From NCBI RefSeq assembly GCF_900070325.1, contig NZ_LN879430.1, positions 484,501-548,500 on the forward strand: 64,000 nucleotides of DNA, read 5' to 3'. Source of the stretch: Herbinix luporum (GTDB taxonomy: Bacteria; Bacillota; Clostridia; Lachnospirales; Lachnospiraceae). The notes beneath the pieces are model-generated. The model was not told where the DNA came from. It saw only the letters and a program-made list of their open reading frames with translations, and did no database searches. Every line of letters begins with the position of its first letter. Position 1 is the stretch's first letter. Below are positions 63,189-64,000 of the stretch, piece by piece. A program made the position numbers and the translations under genes.

Positions 63189-64000
63189 ATGAAAAAAGTA
63201 AAATTTATAATATATGGATTACGTAATCACAAACTAAAATTTATGCTTATATTTATTACTACATTCATTACCATATTAACTTTTAACATAAGTTCTTCAT
63301 TTCAAAAATCAGTAATTGACACTAGATATGCTGATTTCCGTGATTTGACACTAAACAGTCAAATTTTTATAAGTACTGCCGATGGATAATATGGCTTTTT
63401 TGACCCTGGTATAATTGATGTAATAGATAAACAGGAAAATGTCCAGGCATCCCTAATCCGTTGTATTGGCTATATAAATTCTGATATAAGCAGGGAGTTA
63501 TTGTGTTTACTTGGTATGGATATAGAAGAACAGAGACCTGTATATGATATTGAAGTTATAAGTGGGGATATTAATAATTTTAGAGAAAATGATATTATTG
63601 TTTCTGAGGATTTTGCCAAAAAACATGGACTTGGTATTGGCAGTAAATTTTATGTGTATTACGGTGATAAAAAAGAGTCTTTAAATGTTAAAGCAATTGG
63701 AGCAAAAGAAGGGTTTTTTGAAAACACTATTGGTGTTACCAAAAAAGATATCTTAAAGATTGGTGTTTTTGAAGGATTAACTATTAGCTTATATTCATCA
63801 TTGTGTGGGATGATTTATCAAAGATTAATTTTATCCATAGTAACTGATATATTATCATTCTATGTTGGGAAAATAGATGTAGCAATAACTTATAAGAGTA
63901 TTATAGCTATGTTTTTAATATCTAGTATGTTAATAATAAGTGTATTAATTGGTGTAATTAAAAAATATGTACTTAAGGTTAATCTGATTGAAAGAGTAAT
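63189..64000 (+). pseudogene. FtsX-type ABC permease, decayed (in-frame stop and internal deletion; runs off window)
   Basis: Starts with MKKVKFIIYGLRNHKLKFML, a typical membrane-entry segment, after GAAGGTG. A TAA at 63387-63389 interrupts it at codon 67, and the same frame then continues to the window edge with MacB-like outside-domain sequence (VISGDINNFRENDIIVSEDF, AKKHGLGIGSKF). At VTKKDILKIGVFEGL it jumps to the coupling segment and last TM helices of the first FtsX half, without the rest of the outside domain and the second and third helices. So there is a stop mutation plus an internal deletion. A second half may lie beyond 64000. Confidence 0.75.

Noticed and set aside
1-64000. CRISPR arrays, tRNA or rRNA genes, insertion sequences, integrases
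   Set aside because: No regularly spaced repeats, cloverleaf-like sequences or transposase/integrase motifs were recognised on either strand by eye.

Overview
The window looks like the chromosome of a low-G+C anaerobic Clostridia, most likely a Lachnospiraceae member. This is inferred from AT-rich intergenic DNA, Firmicutes-type housekeeping genes (dimeric GlyS, HemZ, a long Rel, CarD, PdaB-like deacetylase, pyruvate phosphate dikinase), GGAGG-type ribosome binding sites and consensus sigma-A promoters. No rRNA, tRNA, CRISPR array, integrase or transposase was recognised.

Layout. 0-7.7 kb is a housekeeping block: end of an M16C peptidase, era, a YqzL-like small gene, recO, a lipoprotein, glyS and ppdK. 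7.8-10.9 kb on the minus strand is a lactococcin-972-type bacteriocin locus: a secreted-peptide gene with a good promoter but no usable start, a DUF1430-type integral membrane protein and an ABC ATPase. 11-14.5 kb has galK, two tandem tiny membrane proteins with a GADGPTS motif, and a MATE exporter. 14.5-17.6 kb is a decayed peptide ABC operon: dppD is reduced to its last ~60 codons, followed by intact dppF, dppB and dppC, with no binding protein. 17.9-26.5 kb holds CarD, a NodB deacetylase, a stand-alone argC with ARG-box-like sites, an OhrR regulator divergent from a nitroreductase, ogt-pepF, degV and an SGNH hydrolase.

26.5-42.7 kb carries recJ-apt-rel-MBL-hemZ-hisS and aspS-DUF1294. Between hisS and aspS lies a carbohydrate block: LysR, a solute-binding lipoprotein, a broken SGNH esterase and a sialate O-acetylesterase-like enzyme. 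42.7-50.4 kb is an aryl-acid operon: sodium symporter, two phenylacetate-CoA ligases, indolepyruvate ferredoxin oxidoreductase IorAB and two ACT-domain proteins. Together they could interconvert aryl-pyruvates, arylacetyl-CoA and arylacetates. 50.5-54.2 kb has a cold-shock gene, a cobalamin-riboswitch-controlled DUF4430 plus ECF S-component pair, galM and upp. 54.8-64 kb has an aldehyde dehydrogenase, a small membrane protein, a PdaB-like deacetylase, acpS, a scar made of three gene remnants, a large lipoprotein with a zinc ribbon, hpt, and a decayed FtsX-type permease running off the end.

The best candidates for something little described are the paired GADGPTS proteins, the bacteriocin locus with its odd start, the OhrR-nitroreductase pair with two OhrR-like boxes, and the three-way remnant junction near 59.2 kb. 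Nothing proves a wholly new system.
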